Assembly: GCA_002746935.1 (NCBI GenBank)
Contig: PDRW01000028.1
Span: 30,656-94,655, forward strand
Length of the DNA: 64,000 nt
Source: Rhodobacterales bacterium
Lineage (GTDB): Bacteria; Pseudomonadota; Alphaproteobacteria; Rhodobacterales; Rhodobacteraceae
Direction: 5' to 3'
In this document: positions 40,813 through 51,211 of the stretch, in pieces
Position numbering within the stretch: position 1 is the first letter of the stretch
How the letters are laid out: each line of letters opens with the position of its first letter
Program-made: the position numbers and the translations under genes
Notes under the pieces: model-generated
What the model was told of the DNA's origin: nothing
The model's input: the letters and a program-made list of their open reading frames with translations, nothing else
The model's database searches: none

Positions 40813-41220
40813 ATGTCTGACACCAGGAAGTTTCTCTATGTGAACCGCAAGGCGCCCTATGGCACCATCTATGCCCTCGAAAGCCTTGAAGTCGTGCTGA
40901 TCGGCGCCGCTTTCGAACAGGACGTGACCCTCGCTTTTGTCGACGACGGCGTGTTCCAGCTCACCAAGGGCCAGAACACCGACGGCATCGGGGTGAAAAA
41001 CTTCTCGCCCACCTTCCGGGCGTTGGGCGACTATGACGTTCAGAAACTCTTCGTCGAGCGCGAAAGCCTCGAAGAGCGCGGCCTGTCGGAAGATGACCTG
41101 ATCGAGGTCATCTATGAGGACGAAGACGACGACTGGGCCGAAAAGCCCGCGATCCACGTCAAGAGCCGCGCCGAGATCGCCGACATCATGGCCGGCGCCG
41201 ACGTCGTGCTGAGCTTCTGA
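40813..41220 (+). CDS. dsrF: DsrF/TusC sulfurtransferase subunit
   Basis: The 135-residue partner of DsrE shares its fold. It begins KFLYVNRKAPYGTIYALESLE and carries FVDDGVFQLTKGQ, typical of DsrF. It lacks the active cysteine, as expected for this subunit. It lies 11 bp after dsrE and 15 bp before dsrH. Confidence 0.92.
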   Translation: MSDTRKFLYVNRKAPYGTIYALESLEVVLIGAAFEQDVTLAFVDDGVFQLTKGQNTDGIGVKNFSPTFRALGDYDVQKLFVERESLEERGLSEDDLIEVIYEDEDDDWAEKPAIHVKSRAEIADIMAGADVVLSF

Positions 41221-41235
41221 GGGAGGGTGAAGAAC

Positions 41236-41544
41236 ATGTATACGCTTCACATCGTGAACAAATCGCCCTTTGCCACCCGGGCACTCATGAGCTGTCTGAA
41301 CCACGCCAAACCCGGCGATGCCGTACTGATGACCGAAGACGGGGTTTATGGCGCCATGGACGGAACCGAAATCTCCGAACACATCGCCGGTTTCGGCAAG
41401 ACGCTTACGCTCTGCGTGCTGTCGCCCGATCTCGCCGCGCGCGGGATAGATTCCAATCGCCTTATCGACGGCATCGAAGGTGTCGATTACACCGGGTTTG
41501 TTGATCTGGTCGCGAAACACGACCGGACTCAGTCCTGGCTTTAA
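41236..41544 (+). CDS. dsrH: DsrH/TusB sulfurtransferase subunit
   Basis: The 102-residue protein keeps Cys20 (RALMSCLNHAKPGD), the residue conserved in DsrH. The ATG at 41236 is preferred over the GTG nine bases earlier because it puts the cysteine at position 20, gives the usual 102-residue length and has GGAGGG eight bases upstream. Confidence 0.92.
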   Translation: MYTLHIVNKSPFATRALMSCLNHAKPGDAVLMTEDGVYGAMDGTEISEHIAGFGKTLTLCVLSPDLAARGIDSNRLIDGIEGVDYTGFVDLVAKHDRTQSWL

Positions 41545-41570
41545 CCGAAGATCAAAGAAGGAAAACGACA

Positions 41571-41903
41571 ATGGCTTATGAAGTGAACGGTCAGACCGTT
41601 GAGCATGACGAAGAGGGCTACATCACCAATCTCTCCGATTGGTCGAAGGAGCTCGCCGAAGTCATCGCAAAGGCCGAAGGCCTCGACTTGAACGACGACC
41701 GCTGGGAAGTGGTCAACTTCCTGCGCGAGTATTACGACGAATACCAGATCGCGCCCGCAGTTCGCGTTCTCATCAAGGCCGCCAAGAAGAAGATGGGCGC
41801 CGAAAAGGGAAACAACAAATACATGAACGAATTGTTCCCCGGTGGCCCGGCCAAGCAGGCGTGCAAGATCGCTGGTCTGCCCAAGCCGACCGGCTGCGTC
41901 TGA
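41571..41903 (+). CDS. dsrC: DsrC sulfur-carrier protein with both C-terminal cysteines
   Basis: The 110-residue protein ends KQACKIAGLPKPTGCV. Both Cys98 and the penultimate Cys109, ten residues apart, are present on the swinging arm. Two cysteines mark true DsrC, a trisulfide carrier in sulfur oxidation or sulfite reduction; the tRNA-thiolation protein TusE keeps only the last. It closes the dsrEFHC set, 26 bp after dsrH. No dsrAB, dsrMKJOP or rhodanese gene is in the window. Confidence 0.93.
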   Translation: MAYEVNGQTVEHDEEGYITNLSDWSKELAEVIAKAEGLDLNDDRWEVVNFLREYYDEYQIAPAVRVLIKAAKKKMGAEKGNNKYMNELFPGGPAKQACKIAGLPKPTGCV

Positions 41904-41914
41904 GGCAGACCGTG

Positions 41915-41942
41915 CGTCCCGGTGGTGCACAGCCCCGGGACG
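41915..41942 (+). terminator. Hairpin after dsrC
   Basis: CGTCCCGG and CCGGGACG form an 8-bp stem starting 11 bases after the dsrC stop. There is no T-tract, so it may protect the 3' end rather than terminate. A second palindrome TCCCTTAAGGGA lies at 42038-42049. Confidence 0.4.
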
Positions 41943-42104
41943 CCTTCCCAGCCCCGATGGGCTCGCCGGCTGCCGGGCAGATGCCCGGCTCCCTTGCCGG
42001 GCTCAGCGGGCTGGCCCTGTGTTCGAGGTGCTGGACTTCCCTTAAGGGATGACCTGACCGGCCAGGAAACCCTGTGGTCGACCGCTTTCCCGGCAGGTGC
42101 CGCG

Positions 42105-42284
42105 TCAGAAGTCGATCGCGATTCCCTTCTTCTCATAGTCGCCGAACCGGGTCGGCTCAGGGCCGTCGCGGCCGCCGTATTCCTTCGGCATCTTGGTCTT
42201 TTTCGCGTTGCGGCGCCGTTCTTCCGCCTCGGCAAGGGCGCGGATCGCTTCCGGCGGCAGTGCGGGCTTGTGCTCTTTGCTCAT
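42105..42284 (-). CDS. DUF1674 protein, succinate dehydrogenase assembly factor 4 homologue
   Basis: This 59-residue protein ends with PKEYGGRDGPEPTRFGDYEK and GIAIDF, the diagnostic end of the DUF1674/SDHAF4 family, which in mitochondria helps the flavinylated SdhA subunit assemble. The start at 42284 was chosen by family length; the open frame runs much further upstream through rsmB. Convergent with dsrC, divergent from rsmB (62 bp). Confidence 0.9.
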   Translation of the reverse strand: MSKEHKPALPPEAIRALAEAEERRRNAKKTKMPKEYGGRDGPEPTRFGDYEKKGIAIDF

Positions 42285-42345
42285 CTCACGTCTTTCCCCT
42301 CTGGTGATGGTGGTATAGCCCACAAGGCACAGAAGAGGCAAAGGA

Positions 42346-43623
42346 ATGCGCATGACCAGCGACATGACCCTGGCACGCAAGGTGGCGCTCGCGCTGTTGG
42401 GCGACGTGCTGGAAGAACGGCGCCTGCTTGCGGAAGCCCTGCCCAAACGGCTGGCGCGGCTCTCTGCACAGGACCGCGCCCGTGCCCAGCGCCTCGCTAC
42501 CGTCGCGCTGCGGATGCTCAACCGCTCCGACCGCATGCTGGGGCCCTATCTGAAGAAACGGCCTCCTCTGCGGGTGATGAACCTGCTGCGCCTCGGCGTC
42601 GCCGAGATCTGCGAGGAAGGCGCGCCGGCGCATGGGGTGATCAATGCCGCTGTCACGATCGCACAGGGCGACCGCAAGACCGCCGGAATGGCAGGGTTGG
42701 TCAATGCGGTGCTGCGCAAGGTCGCCGGGGAGACCCCGAAATGGGAACGTCTGCCGGTGCCGCAGATGCCGAAATGGCTGCGCAAACCGCTGATCGACGA
42801 TTACGGCAAGCCGGTGGTCGCGGCGATCGAGGCAGTTCAGGCCCGGGCCGCGCCGCTCGATCTCACCGCGAAGAACAACCCCGGCGCCCTCGCAAAGCGG
42901 CTTGGCGGCACGCTCCTGCCAACTGGTTCGGTGCGACTCACGGGCGGGGGACAAGTCTCTGCGCTGCCCGGATTCGCCGATGGGGACTGGTGGGTCCAGG
43001 ATGCGGCCGCAGCGCTTTCCGCACGCATTCTCGACCCTGACCCTGGGGAAAAGGTGCTCGACCTCTGCGCCGCGCCTGGCGGCAAGACGATGCAGCTTGT
43101 CGCCAGCGGGGCCGATGTTACTGCGGTCGATATTTCACCCGCCCGCATGGCGCGGGTTGAAGAAAACCTGGCACGCACCGGGCTCGAAGCCGATTGCGTC
43201 GTTGCCGATGCGCTTGACTACGCCGGCGGCCCGTTCGACGCCGTGCTGCTTGATGCCCCGTGTACGGCGACGGGCACGATCCGCCGGCATCCGGACCTGC
43301 CTCACGCCAGAGACGGCAGCAGTTTTCCGCGGCTGTTCGCGCTCCAGGAACGTCTCATCGACCATGCGCTCGGCTTGCTCAAACCCCAGGGAAAGCTTGT
43401 CTATTGCACCTGTTCTCTGCTCATTGACGAGGGTGAAGAACAGTTGAGCGATGCTTTGATCCGCCACCCGGCCCTCTGCGTGGACCGCGACGCGCTTGCC
43501 CGCCCCGGAATCGACCCCGCCTGGATCGGCGCGGAGGGAGGCCTTCGCCTCCGGCCGGACTATTGGGCAGAGCTTGGCGGAATGGATGGATTTTATATCG
43601 TCTGCCTGCGTGCTCCCGGGTGA
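42346..43623 (+). CDS. rsmB: 16S rRNA (cytosine-967-C5) methyltransferase-type protein RsmB
   Basis: The 425-residue protein has an N-terminal NusB-like RNA-binding domain (to about residue 140) and a C-terminal Fmu/NOL1-type methyltransferase with SAM motif VLDLCAAPGGKTMQL and catalytic-type VLLDAPCTATGTIRRHPD, CTCSLL. It is a little shorter than E. coli RsmB. It is followed after 75 bp by the heparinase-like gene. Confidence 0.92.
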   Translation: MRMTSDMTLARKVALALLGDVLEERRLLAEALPKRLARLSAQDRARAQRLATVALRMLNRSDRMLGPYLKKRPPLRVMNLLRLGVAEICEEGAPAHGVINAAVTIAQGDRKTAGMAGLVNAVLRKVAGETPKWERLPVPQMPKWLRKPLIDDYGKPVVAAIEAVQARAAPLDLTAKNNPGALAKRLGGTLLPTGSVRLTGGGQVSALPGFADGDWWVQDAAAALSARILDPDPGEKVLDLCAAPGGKTMQLVASGADVTAVDISPARMARVEENLARTGLEADCVVADALDYAGGPFDAVLLDAPCTATGTIRRHPDLPHARDGSSFPRLFALQERLIDHALGLLKPQGKLVYCTCSLLIDEGEEQLSDALIRHPALCVDRDALARPGIDPAWIGAEGGLRLRPDYWAELGGMDGFYIVCLRAPG

Positions 43624-43698
43624 CTTGCCCCGCGCCGCTATCTATGGTTTCAGCACTTCCCTGAAGCAACGGCAAAACAATCGAGGCGAAACGATCCG

Positions 43699-45450
43699 GT
43701 GGCAAAGCGGGTTTCCTGGTCCCAACGCATCAGCGGCTTGCAAAACCGCTGGCATGCCCGGCGGGCGGCGAGGGCGCATCCGCCCACCGGTCTTCTGATC
43801 CAGCCCGAACCCAGGACAATCGGCCGGGTTTCCACCGGGCAGCAACTCTTGGCAGGCAAGGTGCTGCTGGCGGGGCATCTGGTCGAGATAGACGACCGCT
43901 CGGTCTGGGACATGCCGGCGCCGTCCTGCCGGTTTGCCGAAGCGCTTCAGGGTTTTGCCTGGATGGACGATCTTGCCGCTGTCGGAGACCTTGCCGCCCG
44001 CGATACCGCGCAGGACTGGACTTTCGAATGGATCGAGCGCTACGGCGCCGGGAAGGGGCCGGGCTGGACACCGGAGCTTGCGGGGCGGCGACTGATCCGC
44101 TGGATCAACCACGCCGTTTTTCTGTGCGGCGGGCAGGCACCGGAGAGCATAAAGGTTTTTCACCGTTCTATGGCGCGTCAGACACTGTTTCTGGCCCGGC
44201 GCTGGCGGGCAGCGCCGGCGGGGCTTGCGCGCATCGAGGCGCTGACCGGGCTGATCGACGCGAGCCTTTCGCTCAAAGGCATGGAGGCCCATGCCGATGC
44301 CGCGGCCGAAGGTCTGGCGGCAGAATGCGTCGCCAGGATCGGGGCGGATGGCGGTGTGGCAACCCGCAGCCCCGAAGATCTGATGGAGATTTTCACTCTG
44401 CTTAACTGGTCGGCGCTGACTCTGGCCGGGAACGGCCGGATTGTTCGGCCCGAAATTGCCTCGGCGATCGAGAGAATCACACCGGTGCTGCGGGCCCTGC
44501 GCCATGCCGATGGCGGTCTTGCGCGGTTTCACGGCGGCGGGCGCGGTCACGAGGGGCGGCTCGACCAGGCGCTGGCGACAGCCGGAGTGCGCGCGGCAGC
44601 GACGACCGGGCTGGCGATGGGGTTTGCCCGGCTGCGTGGCGGACGCACGTCGCTGATCATGGATGCGGCCACGCCACCGCAGGGCGACGCTTCGCTCAAT
44701 GCCCACGCCTCGACCCTCGCCATAGAGGTGACGTCCGGTCGGCGACCGATGATTGTGAACTGCGGGTCCGGTGCCGAATTCGGTGCCAGTTGGCACAAGG
44801 CAGGCCGTGCCACGCCCTCGCATTCGGTGCTCGGGCTCGACGGCTATTCGTCCTCGCGGCTGACAGGAGATGGCGGTGAGCTGCGTCTTGCCGGAGGCCC
44901 GCACGAGACCCATGCCAATCTGATCGGCGACACGGGCTTCAGCGGAATCATTGCCGGGCACGACGGATTCATGGCCACCCATGGGCTCGGCTATGTGCGG
45001 CGGATCGAAATGGCGCGCGATGGGCGGATGATCCACGGAGAAGAAACGCTGGCCGCGGTCTCGAACGCGGAAAAGAAGAAATTCGATGCCGCGATGGCCC
45101 GCGAGCGCGGCATTCCGTTTTCGCTCAGGTTCCATCTTCACCCCGATGTCGACGCCTCGCTTGATCTCGGCGGAACCGCTGTCAGCCTGGCGTTGAAATC
45201 CGGAGAAATCTGGGTGCTGCGTTACGAAGGCCGCTATAGCCTGGAAATCGAACCGTCGGTTTTTCTCGAAAAGGGCTTGCTGGAGCCGCGCTCGGCAAAA
45301 CAGGTGGTTCTCTCAGGCGCCGCTTCAGACTATTCAACGCATATACGCTGGTCGCTGGCCAAGGCGCAGGACACGCCCGTGGGGCTGCGCGATCTGGTGA
45401 GAGACGGGCCGGGCGACACCGACTACGACATTTCAAGGGTATTCACATGA
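43699..45450 (+). CDS. Heparinase II/III family protein
   Basis: The 583-residue protein has an N-terminal alpha/alpha toroid (about 90-330) and a C-terminal heparinase II/III-like beta-sandwich containing [24 protein letters not shown] and the H-E-T-H region ([11 protein letters not shown]). Family members are polysaccharide lyases; the alphaproteobacterial type beside purH has no known substrate. No signal peptide is evident. A GTG start at 43699 is used; the end overlaps purH by four bases. Confidence 0.85.
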   Translation: MAKRVSWSQRISGLQNRWHARRAARAHPPTGLLIQPEPRTIGRVSTGQQLLAGKVLLAGHLVEIDDRSVWDMPAPSCRFAEALQGFAWMDDLAAVGDLAARDTAQDWTFEWIERYGAGKGPGWTPELAGRRLIRWINHAVFLCGGQAPESIKVFHRSMARQTLFLARRWRAAPAGLARIEALTGLIDASLSLKGMEAHADAAAEGLAAECVARIGADGGVATRSPEDLMEIFTLLNWSALTLAGNGRIVRPEIASAIERITPVLRALRHADGGLARFHGGGRGHEGRLDQALATAGVRAAATTGLAMGFARLRGGRTSLIMDAATPPQGDASLNAHASTLAIEVTSGRRPMIVNCGSGAEFGASWHKAGRATPSHSVLGLDGYSSSRLTGDGGELRLAGGPHETHANLIGDTGFSGIIAGHDGFMATHGLGYVRRIEMARDGRMIHGEETLAAVSNAEKKKFDAAMARERGIPFSLRFHLHPDVDASLDLGGTAVSLALKSGEIWVLRYEGRYSLEIEPSVFLEKGLLEPRSAKQVVLSGAASDYSTHIRWSLAKAQDTPVGLRDLVRDGPGDTDYDISRVFT

Positions 45451-47036
45451 CCGATCATCCCCCCGTGCGACGCGCGCTGATTTCCGTTTCCGACAAGACC
45501 GGGCTGGTGAAGCTCGGCACCGCGCTGGCCGCCCGCGGGGTCGAGATCCTGTCGACCGGCGGCACCGCGCAAACCCTGCGCGAAGCCGGGATCGAGGTGC
45601 GCGACGTGGCCGAGGTGACCGGCTTTCCCGAGATGATGGACGGACGCGTCAAGACCCTGCATCCGATGGTCCATGGCGGTCTGCTGGCGCTGCGCGACAA
45701 TGCCGCCCATGTGACGGCGATGCAGGAGCACGGCATCGGCGCGATCGACCTTCTGGTGGTCAATCTCTATCCGTTCGAGGCGGCCCGCGATCGGGGCGCC
45801 GGCTATGACGAGATGATCGAGAATATCGACATCGGCGGTCCGGCGATGATCCGCGCCGCGGCGAAGAACCACGCTTTCGTCACCACCATCGTCGATGTGG
45901 AAGACTATGACCGGCTGATCGGCGACATGGACCAGCACAACGGCGCCACTTGCCCGAAGTTCCGCAAGAAGATGGCTCAGGTCGCCTTCGCCCGCACCGG
46001 CGCCTATGACGCCGCGGTGTCGACCTGGATGGCCGAAGCGATCGGCGTGGAGGTGCCGCGCCGCCGGGTGGTGGCCGGGACGCTGAAACAGACCATGCGC
46101 TACGGCGAAAACCCGCATCAGGACGCGGCCTTCTATGTTGACGGTTCGGCGCGGCCCGGGGTGGCGACGGCGGTGCAGCATCAGGGCAAGGAGCTGTCCT
46201 ACAACAATATCAACGACACCGATGCCGCCTTCGAACTGGTGGCGGAGTTTGACCCCGCCGAGGGTCCGGCGGTGGCGATCATCAAACATGCCAATCCCTG
46301 CGGCGTGGCGCGCGGCGCGACGCTCGCGGAGGCCTACCGGAAGGCGTTCGACTGTGACCGCACCTCCGCTTTCGGCGGCATCGTCGCGCTGAACCAGCCG
46401 CTTGATGAGGCAACAGCCGAGGCGATCGCGCAGATCTTCACCGAGGTGGTGATCGCGCCCGGGGCATCGGAGGCGGCGAAAGCGGTGTTTGCGGCGAAGA
46501 AGAACCTGCGTCTGCTCACCACCGAAGCCCTGCCGGACCCGCGCGCGGGCGGCGTGACTTTGCGTCAGGTCGCGGGCGGGCAGCTCTATCAGAACAAGGA
46601 CATCGGCCATGTCGCCCGGGCCGACCTCAAGGTGGTGACCAGACTGGCCCCCACCGAGGCGCAACTCGACGATCTTCTGTTCGCCTGGAAAGTGGCCAAA
46701 CATGTGAAGTCCAACGCCATTGTCTATGTAAAGGACGGCGCCACCGTCGGTGTCGGCGCTGGGCAGATGTCCCGGGTCGATTCGGCCAATATCGCCGCGA
46801 TCAAGGCCGGGCGCATGGCCGAAGCGCTTGGGCTCGACGAGAGCCCGGCGGTGGGCTCGGCGGTGGCCTCGGACGCCTTCTTCCCCTTCCCCGACGGGCT
46901 GATGGAAGCCGCCGCCGCCGGCGCCACCTGCGTGATCCAGCCCGGCGGGTCGATGCGTGACACCGAGGTGATCGAGGCCGCCGACAAGGCCGGGCTGGCG
47001 ATGGTCTTCACCGGCATGCGCCACTTCCGGCACTGA
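45447..47036 (+). CDS. purH: Bifunctional AICAR transformylase/IMP cyclohydrolase
   Basis: The 529-residue enzyme catalyses the last two steps of IMP synthesis. The N-terminal MGS-like cyclohydrolase shows [15 protein letters not shown] and [13 protein letters not shown]; the transformylase domain has [16 protein letters not shown] and [13 protein letters not shown]. Length is standard. Its start overlaps the heparinase-like stop (ATGA) and lspA starts two bases after its end. Confidence 0.98.
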   Translation: MTDHPPVRRALISVSDKTGLVKLGTALAARGVEILSTGGTAQTLREAGIEVRDVAEVTGFPEMMDGRVKTLHPMVHGGLLALRDNAAHVTAMQEHGIGAIDLLVVNLYPFEAARDRGAGYDEMIENIDIGGPAMIRAAAKNHAFVTTIVDVEDYDRLIGDMDQHNGATCPKFRKKMAQVAFARTGAYDAAVSTWMAEAIGVEVPRRRVVAGTLKQTMRYGENPHQDAAFYVDGSARPGVATAVQHQGKELSYNNINDTDAAFELVAEFDPAEGPAVAIIKHANPCGVARGATLAEAYRKAFDCDRTSAFGGIVALNQPLDEATAEAIAQIFTEVVIAPGASEAAKAVFAAKKNLRLLTTEALPDPRAGGVTLRQVAGGQLYQNKDIGHVARADLKVVTRLAPTEAQLDDLLFAWKVAKHVKSNAIVYVKDGATVGVGAGQMSRVDSANIAAIKAGRMAEALGLDESPAVGSAVASDAFFPFPDGLMEAAAAGATCVIQPGGSMRDTEVIEAADKAGLAMVFTGMRHFRH

Positions 47037-47037
47037 C

Positions 47038-47517
47038 ATGCGCGCATTGTGGATCGCCGCCGCGGCAACCTTTGCCACCGACCAGATCAGCAAGATCTGG
47101 GTCGTGCAGGCGCTGAACCTCAGAACGCTGGGCCGGATCGAGGTTCTGCCCGGTGTGCTCGAATTCCGCATGGCATGGAATCGCGGGGTCAATTTCGGCC
47201 TTGGCGCATCCGGCTCGGACCTGGCCCGTTGGGCGCTGATCGCAATGGCGCTGGCAATCTCGGCCTGGCTGATCTGGTGGGTGCGCCGCGAAAGCCACGG
47301 GGCCTGGACTCAGGCCTTCGTCGGACTGCTTGCCGGCGGCGCCATCGGCAATGCGCTCGACCGGTTGCTCTACGGTGCGGTGGCCGATTTTCTCAACGTG
47401 AGTTGCTGCGGCATCGCCAATCCGTGGTCCTTCAATCTCGCCGATATAGGGGTTTTCGTGGGGGCCATCGGGCTGGCGTTGTTCACCGGGGCGGGCAGCG
47501 CAAAGAAGACCCCGTGA
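47038..47517 (+). CDS. lspA: Lipoprotein signal peptidase
   Basis: The 159-residue inner-membrane aspartyl protease cleaves prolipoproteins. Catalytic aspartates are in [18 protein letters not shown], preceded by NRGVNFGL; four membrane segments are visible. The next gene encodes a lipoprotein, a plausible substrate. Confidence 0.95.
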   Translation: MRALWIAAAATFATDQISKIWVVQALNLRTLGRIEVLPGVLEFRMAWNRGVNFGLGASGSDLARWALIAMALAISAWLIWWVRRESHGAWTQAFVGLLAGGAIGNALDRLLYGAVADFLNVSCCGIANPWSFNLADIGVFVGAIGLALFTGAGSAKKTP

Positions 47518-47572
47518 CGCGCCGGAAGCAATAGGTTAAGAAGAGCCGAACCTGGGTCTTGAGGAGACATCC

Positions 47573-48103
47573 ATGCGGGGGATGTTGCACATGCGAATCG
47601 CAGCCGTCGCCGCTCTCGCGGCACTTGTAGGGTGCACGGGGGGCGACCCGAAGCTGATGAATATCAGCACGACTACGCCCGATGAATTCGGCGTGTTGCC
47701 CAACAAGCCGTTGCAGGCGCCCGCGAATTACACAACGCTGCCGGCGCCCACACCGGGGGGGGCGAATCTCGTCGATCCGACACCCGAAGCCGATGCCGTT
47801 GCGGCGCTTGGCGGTAACCCGGACCGGCTCACACGTGGAACGATCCATCCGGGCGAGCAGGGCCTGTTGGCTTACACCGCGCGTTATGGTGTGCCCGCCG
47901 ACATCCGAACCACCCTCGCGGCGGAAGACCTCGCCTGGCGCAAGGCCAACAACGGCCGGTTGCTCGAACGGATGTTCAACGTGAACGTCTATCACGACAG
48001 CTACAAGCGGATGGCGCTTGACCAGCATCTCGAGCTTCAGCGCCTGCGTCGTATGGGCGTATGGACGCCTTCGGCCCCGCCTGACCCGGAAGGCCGGTTC
48101 TGA
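47573..48103 (+). CDS. DUF3035 lipoprotein, BamF-like
   Basis: The 176-residue protein has a lipoprotein signal ending LAALVGC (lipid cysteine near residue 22) and a DUF3035 body with the PDEFGVLPNKPLQAP stretch. In Caulobacter a DUF3035 protein (BamF) is an accessory of the outer-membrane assembly machine. An internal ATG at 47591 gives a shorter signal and is equally possible. GAGGAGA lies upstream. Confidence 0.85.
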   Translation: MRGMLHMRIAAVAALAALVGCTGGDPKLMNISTTTPDEFGVLPNKPLQAPANYTTLPAPTPGGANLVDPTPEADAVAALGGNPDRLTRGTIHPGEQGLLAYTARYGVPADIRTTLAAEDLAWRKANNGRLLERMFNVNVYHDSYKRMALDQHLELQRLRRMGVWTPSAPPDPEGRF

Positions 48104-48217
48104 ACCGGAGCCTTCGGGCCGCCCACAGGTTTTGCACGGAAAATCACAAAGACGCGCGGAGCGGTTGCGTGGGCTGTGACTTCAGCTAGCTTGGCGCAAA
48201 CCGTGAGGAGGTTTCGC

Positions 48218-49570
48218 GTGCAGTTTTCATTGAAGTTTCTGGCCCCCGGTCTGATCGGCGGGCTTATGTGGGCCGCCGGACCGGTACAGGCCGCGGGTGA
48301 GGTGACCGGCTTCACCCTGGATAACGGCATGGACGTTGTGGTGATCGAAGATCACCGCGCGCCTGTTGTGGTGCACATGGTCTGGTACCGCATCGGCGCT
48401 GCCGACGAACCGCCGGGCAAATCCGGAATTGCGCATTTTCTCGAACACCTGATGTTCAAGGGCACCGACGATCTTGCCTCCGGTGAATTGTCACGAATCG
48501 TCGAGGCCAACGGCGGCTCGGACAACGCCTTCACCTCGCAGGATTATACCGCCTATTATCAGCGCATCGCCGCCGACCGGCTCGGGCTGATGATGGAAAT
48601 GGAAGCGGACCGGATGCGCGATCTGGTGCTGGAGCCCGAAGAAGTGGCCACCGAGCGCGAGGTGATTCTCGAAGAACGCGCCACCCGCACCGACAGCGAG
48701 CCGGAAGCGCTGTTTTATGAGGCGATGCGCGCGGCACTTTTCCGCAACAGCCCCTATGGCACGCCGATCATCGGCTGGCGGTCGGAGATGGAGGGGCTCG
48801 GGCGCGAGGACGCGCTGGCGTTTTATCGCCGCTACTACGCTCCCAACAACGCGATCCTGATTGTCGCCGGCGATGTGACGCCTGAGGGGGTGCGCGATCT
48901 GGCGGGGCAGCATTTCGCCCCGCTTGCCCCCAGTGAAGGCCTCGGCCCGCGTGTCCGGCCGCAAGAGCCGCCATCGCGCGCCGCACGGCGGCTGGTGATG
49001 GAAGACGAACGTGTGGCCCAACCCCGGCTCACCCGGCTCTACCTCGCCCCGTCGCGCAAAAGCAGCGCACAGGAAGAAGCCGCCGCGCTGGTGTTTCTTG
49101 CCGAACTCCTGGGCGGTTCCGGCGCCACTTCGGTGCTTGGCCAGGCGCTGCAATTCGACACAAACACGGCGGTTTATGCCGGTGCGGGCTATGACGGCAC
49201 CGCGCTCGACGACAGCATGTTCAACCTCATGGTGGTGCCCGCCGAGGGGGTGAGCCTCGAGCAGGCGGAGGCCGCACTCGATGCCGAGCTTGCGGCGTTT
49301 CTGACCGAGGGGCCGGACCCGGAGGCTTTCGAGCGGATCAGGATGCAGATCCGTGCCCGCGAAATTTATGCGCTGGATGACGTCGCCGACCTTGCCGAAC
49401 GCTACGGCCGCGCCCTGACTTCGGGGCTCACGCTGGACGATGTAAAGGCATGGCCGGAGGTTTTGCAGGCGGTCACGCCGGAAGATGTGATGCGGGCCGC
49501 GCGTGAGGTGCTGGACCCCCGAGCCTCGGTGACCGGCTGGCTGATGTCCGGGGCGGAGGACGAAGAATGA
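48218..49570 (+). CDS. M16 zinc peptidase, catalytic member, exported
   Basis: The 450-residue protein has a signal peptide ending near VQAAG and the inverted zinc motif HFLEH (HxxEH) with the distant glutamate in the EREVILEERATR region. It resembles the processing-peptidase family, in which a catalytic and a non-catalytic partner pair. The GTG at 48218 with GAGGAGG seven bases upstream is preferred to an ATG 42 bases earlier. The stop overlaps the partner gene (ATGA). Confidence 0.92.
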   Translation: MQFSLKFLAPGLIGGLMWAAGPVQAAGEVTGFTLDNGMDVVVIEDHRAPVVVHMVWYRIGAADEPPGKSGIAHFLEHLMFKGTDDLASGELSRIVEANGGSDNAFTSQDYTAYYQRIAADRLGLMMEMEADRMRDLVLEPEEVATEREVILEERATRTDSEPEALFYEAMRAALFRNSPYGTPIIGWRSEMEGLGREDALAFYRRYYAPNNAILIVAGDVTPEGVRDLAGQHFAPLAPSEGLGPRVRPQEPPSRAARRLVMEDERVAQPRLTRLYLAPSRKSSAQEEAAALVFLAELLGGSGATSVLGQALQFDTNTAVYAGAGYDGTALDDSMFNLMVVPAEGVSLEQAEAALDAELAAFLTEGPDPEAFERIRMQIRAREIYALDDVADLAERYGRALTSGLTLDDVKAWPEVLQAVTPEDVMRAAREVLDPRASVTGWLMSGAEDEE

Positions 49571-50877
49571 AACGGCTGTTTGCGCTCATCCTGCTTTTGT
49601 TCGCTGCCCTGCCGGCGCGTGCGGGGATCGACATTCAAAACGTAACCTCGCCCGGCGGGATCGACGCCTGGCTGGTGGAGGAGCATTCCATTCCCTTCGT
49701 CGCGCTGGAGTTGCGCTTTCGCGGCGGCACGTCGCTCGACGCCCCCGGCAAGCGCGGGGCGGTCAATCTGATGACCGGTCTGCTTGAGGAAGGCGCGGGC
49801 GAACTGGATGCCCGTGGTTTTGCCGCGGCACGTGAGGCGCTGGCCGCGCGCTTCCGGTTCGAGTCCGACGATGACATGATCGCCGTTTCCGCCAGGGTAC
49901 TCACCGAAAACCGCGACGAAGCGATGGCGCTTCTGCGCTCGGCCCTGGTAACGCCCCGGTTTGATGACGACGCCATCGAGCGGGTGCGGGGCCAGGTGCT
50001 GTCGCATCTGAAATCCCGCGCCACCGATCCGGATGCGCTGGCGGGCGAGGCGTTCAACGCGCTGGCCTATGGCAACCATCCTTACGGAAGCTATGACGGC
50101 GGTACACCCGAAAGCGTTGCCGGGCTGAGCCGGGCGGATGTCACCGAAGCCTTCCAAAGGACCATCGCGCGCGACCGGCTCTATGTGTCTGCCGTCGGCG
50201 ACATCACCGCCGAAGAGCTTGGCAGCTTGCTCGACGAACTGCTGGGCGATCTGCCGGAGACCGGCGCTGATCTGCCCGACAACGTGGCCTTTGGCGCCAC
50301 CGGCGGTGTAACGCTGGTGCCCTTCCCCTCGCCGCAATCGGTTGCGTGGTTTGGTCATGCGGGGATCGGTATCGACAGCCCCGACTTTTTCGCGGCCTAC
50401 CTGCTCAACACGATCTTCGGCGGATCGGGCTTCAACAGCCGGCTGATGGAAGAAGTGCGCAAGAAACGCGGGCTCACCTATGGGATCCGTACCTATCTGA
50501 TCGACGACGACTACTCCGAAGCGGTGATCGGCATGGTTTCGAGTGTCAATGGGCGAATGGGCGAGACTGTGGAGGTGGTGCGCGCGGAATGGGAGAAGCT
50601 GGCGAGCGAGGGCGTGAGTGCCGAAGAACTGGCCGCCGCCAAGACCTATCTTACCGGAGCCTATCCGCTCCGTTTCGACGGCAACGGCCCGATTGCGCGC
50701 ATTCTCGTGGCGATGCAGATGGACGGGCGCAGCCCCGACTATGTAAAGACCCGCAATGCCCGGATCGAAGCGGTAACGCTTGAGCAGATCAACCGCGTGG
50801 CCGCCGAGCTTTACCGCCCCGAGGCACTGCGGTTCGTGATCTCCGGGATGCCGGAGGGTGTCGAGGCGCAGGATTAG
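49567..50877 (+). CDS. M16 peptidase-like protein lacking the zinc motif
   Basis: The 436-residue protein has a signal peptide (MKRLFALILLLFAALPARA) and the M16 fold, but at the place of HxxEH it has AVNLMTGLLEEG, so zinc ligands are missing. It should be the non-catalytic partner of the preceding peptidase in the periplasm. The four-base overlap supports equimolar synthesis. Substrate unknown. Confidence 0.92.
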   Translation: MKRLFALILLLFAALPARAGIDIQNVTSPGGIDAWLVEEHSIPFVALELRFRGGTSLDAPGKRGAVNLMTGLLEEGAGELDARGFAAAREALAARFRFESDDDMIAVSARVLTENRDEAMALLRSALVTPRFDDDAIERVRGQVLSHLKSRATDPDALAGEAFNALAYGNHPYGSYDGGTPESVAGLSRADVTEAFQRTIARDRLYVSAVGDITAEELGSLLDELLGDLPETGADLPDNVAFGATGGVTLVPFPSPQSVAWFGHAGIGIDSPDFFAAYLLNTIFGGSGFNSRLMEEVRKKRGLTYGIRTYLIDDDYSEAVIGMVSSVNGRMGETVEVVRAEWEKLASEGVSAEELAAAKTYLTGAYPLRFDGNGPIARILVAMQMDGRSPDYVKTRNARIEAVTLEQINRVAAELYRPEALRFVISGMPEGVEAQD

Positions 50878-51211
50878 GGTCTGGTTTGAGACAACGGACA
50901 GAGGCCTGCCGGAAATCCCGGGCACGGGTAGCAGCGCAATGGGCGCGCGTCGCGGTAGCGGTATGCCGTGACCTTTGTCTCTGTTTCACCGGATCGCCCC
51001 GGGGCAGGGGCATGCCCGGAAACGCGTCACCTCATCCGGCAGGGTGCATCCGCCGGGGAACTTGCGGTTTTCCGCCAACGGGGCTTTCACAATCCCCGCA
51101 TCTTACGTTAAGGTCCGGGCAGGTGTCATGGTAACGACCCGAGCCGGACAAGACCGCCGGTGTGCGGAAAGTGCAAGGGTTGCAGGCAGAAAAAGCTGGA
51201 GGCTCCAGGGG
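50878..51211. other. 334-bp intergenic region before the IalB-like gene
   Basis: No gene is supported. It includes a 19-base motif (50909-50927) nearly identical to one after secA, listed separately. The promoter of the IalB-like gene must lie here. Confidence 0.5.

Noticed and set aside
50975-51211. N-terminal extension of the IalB-like protein
   Set aside because: No homology; a proper signal peptide begins at 51212.
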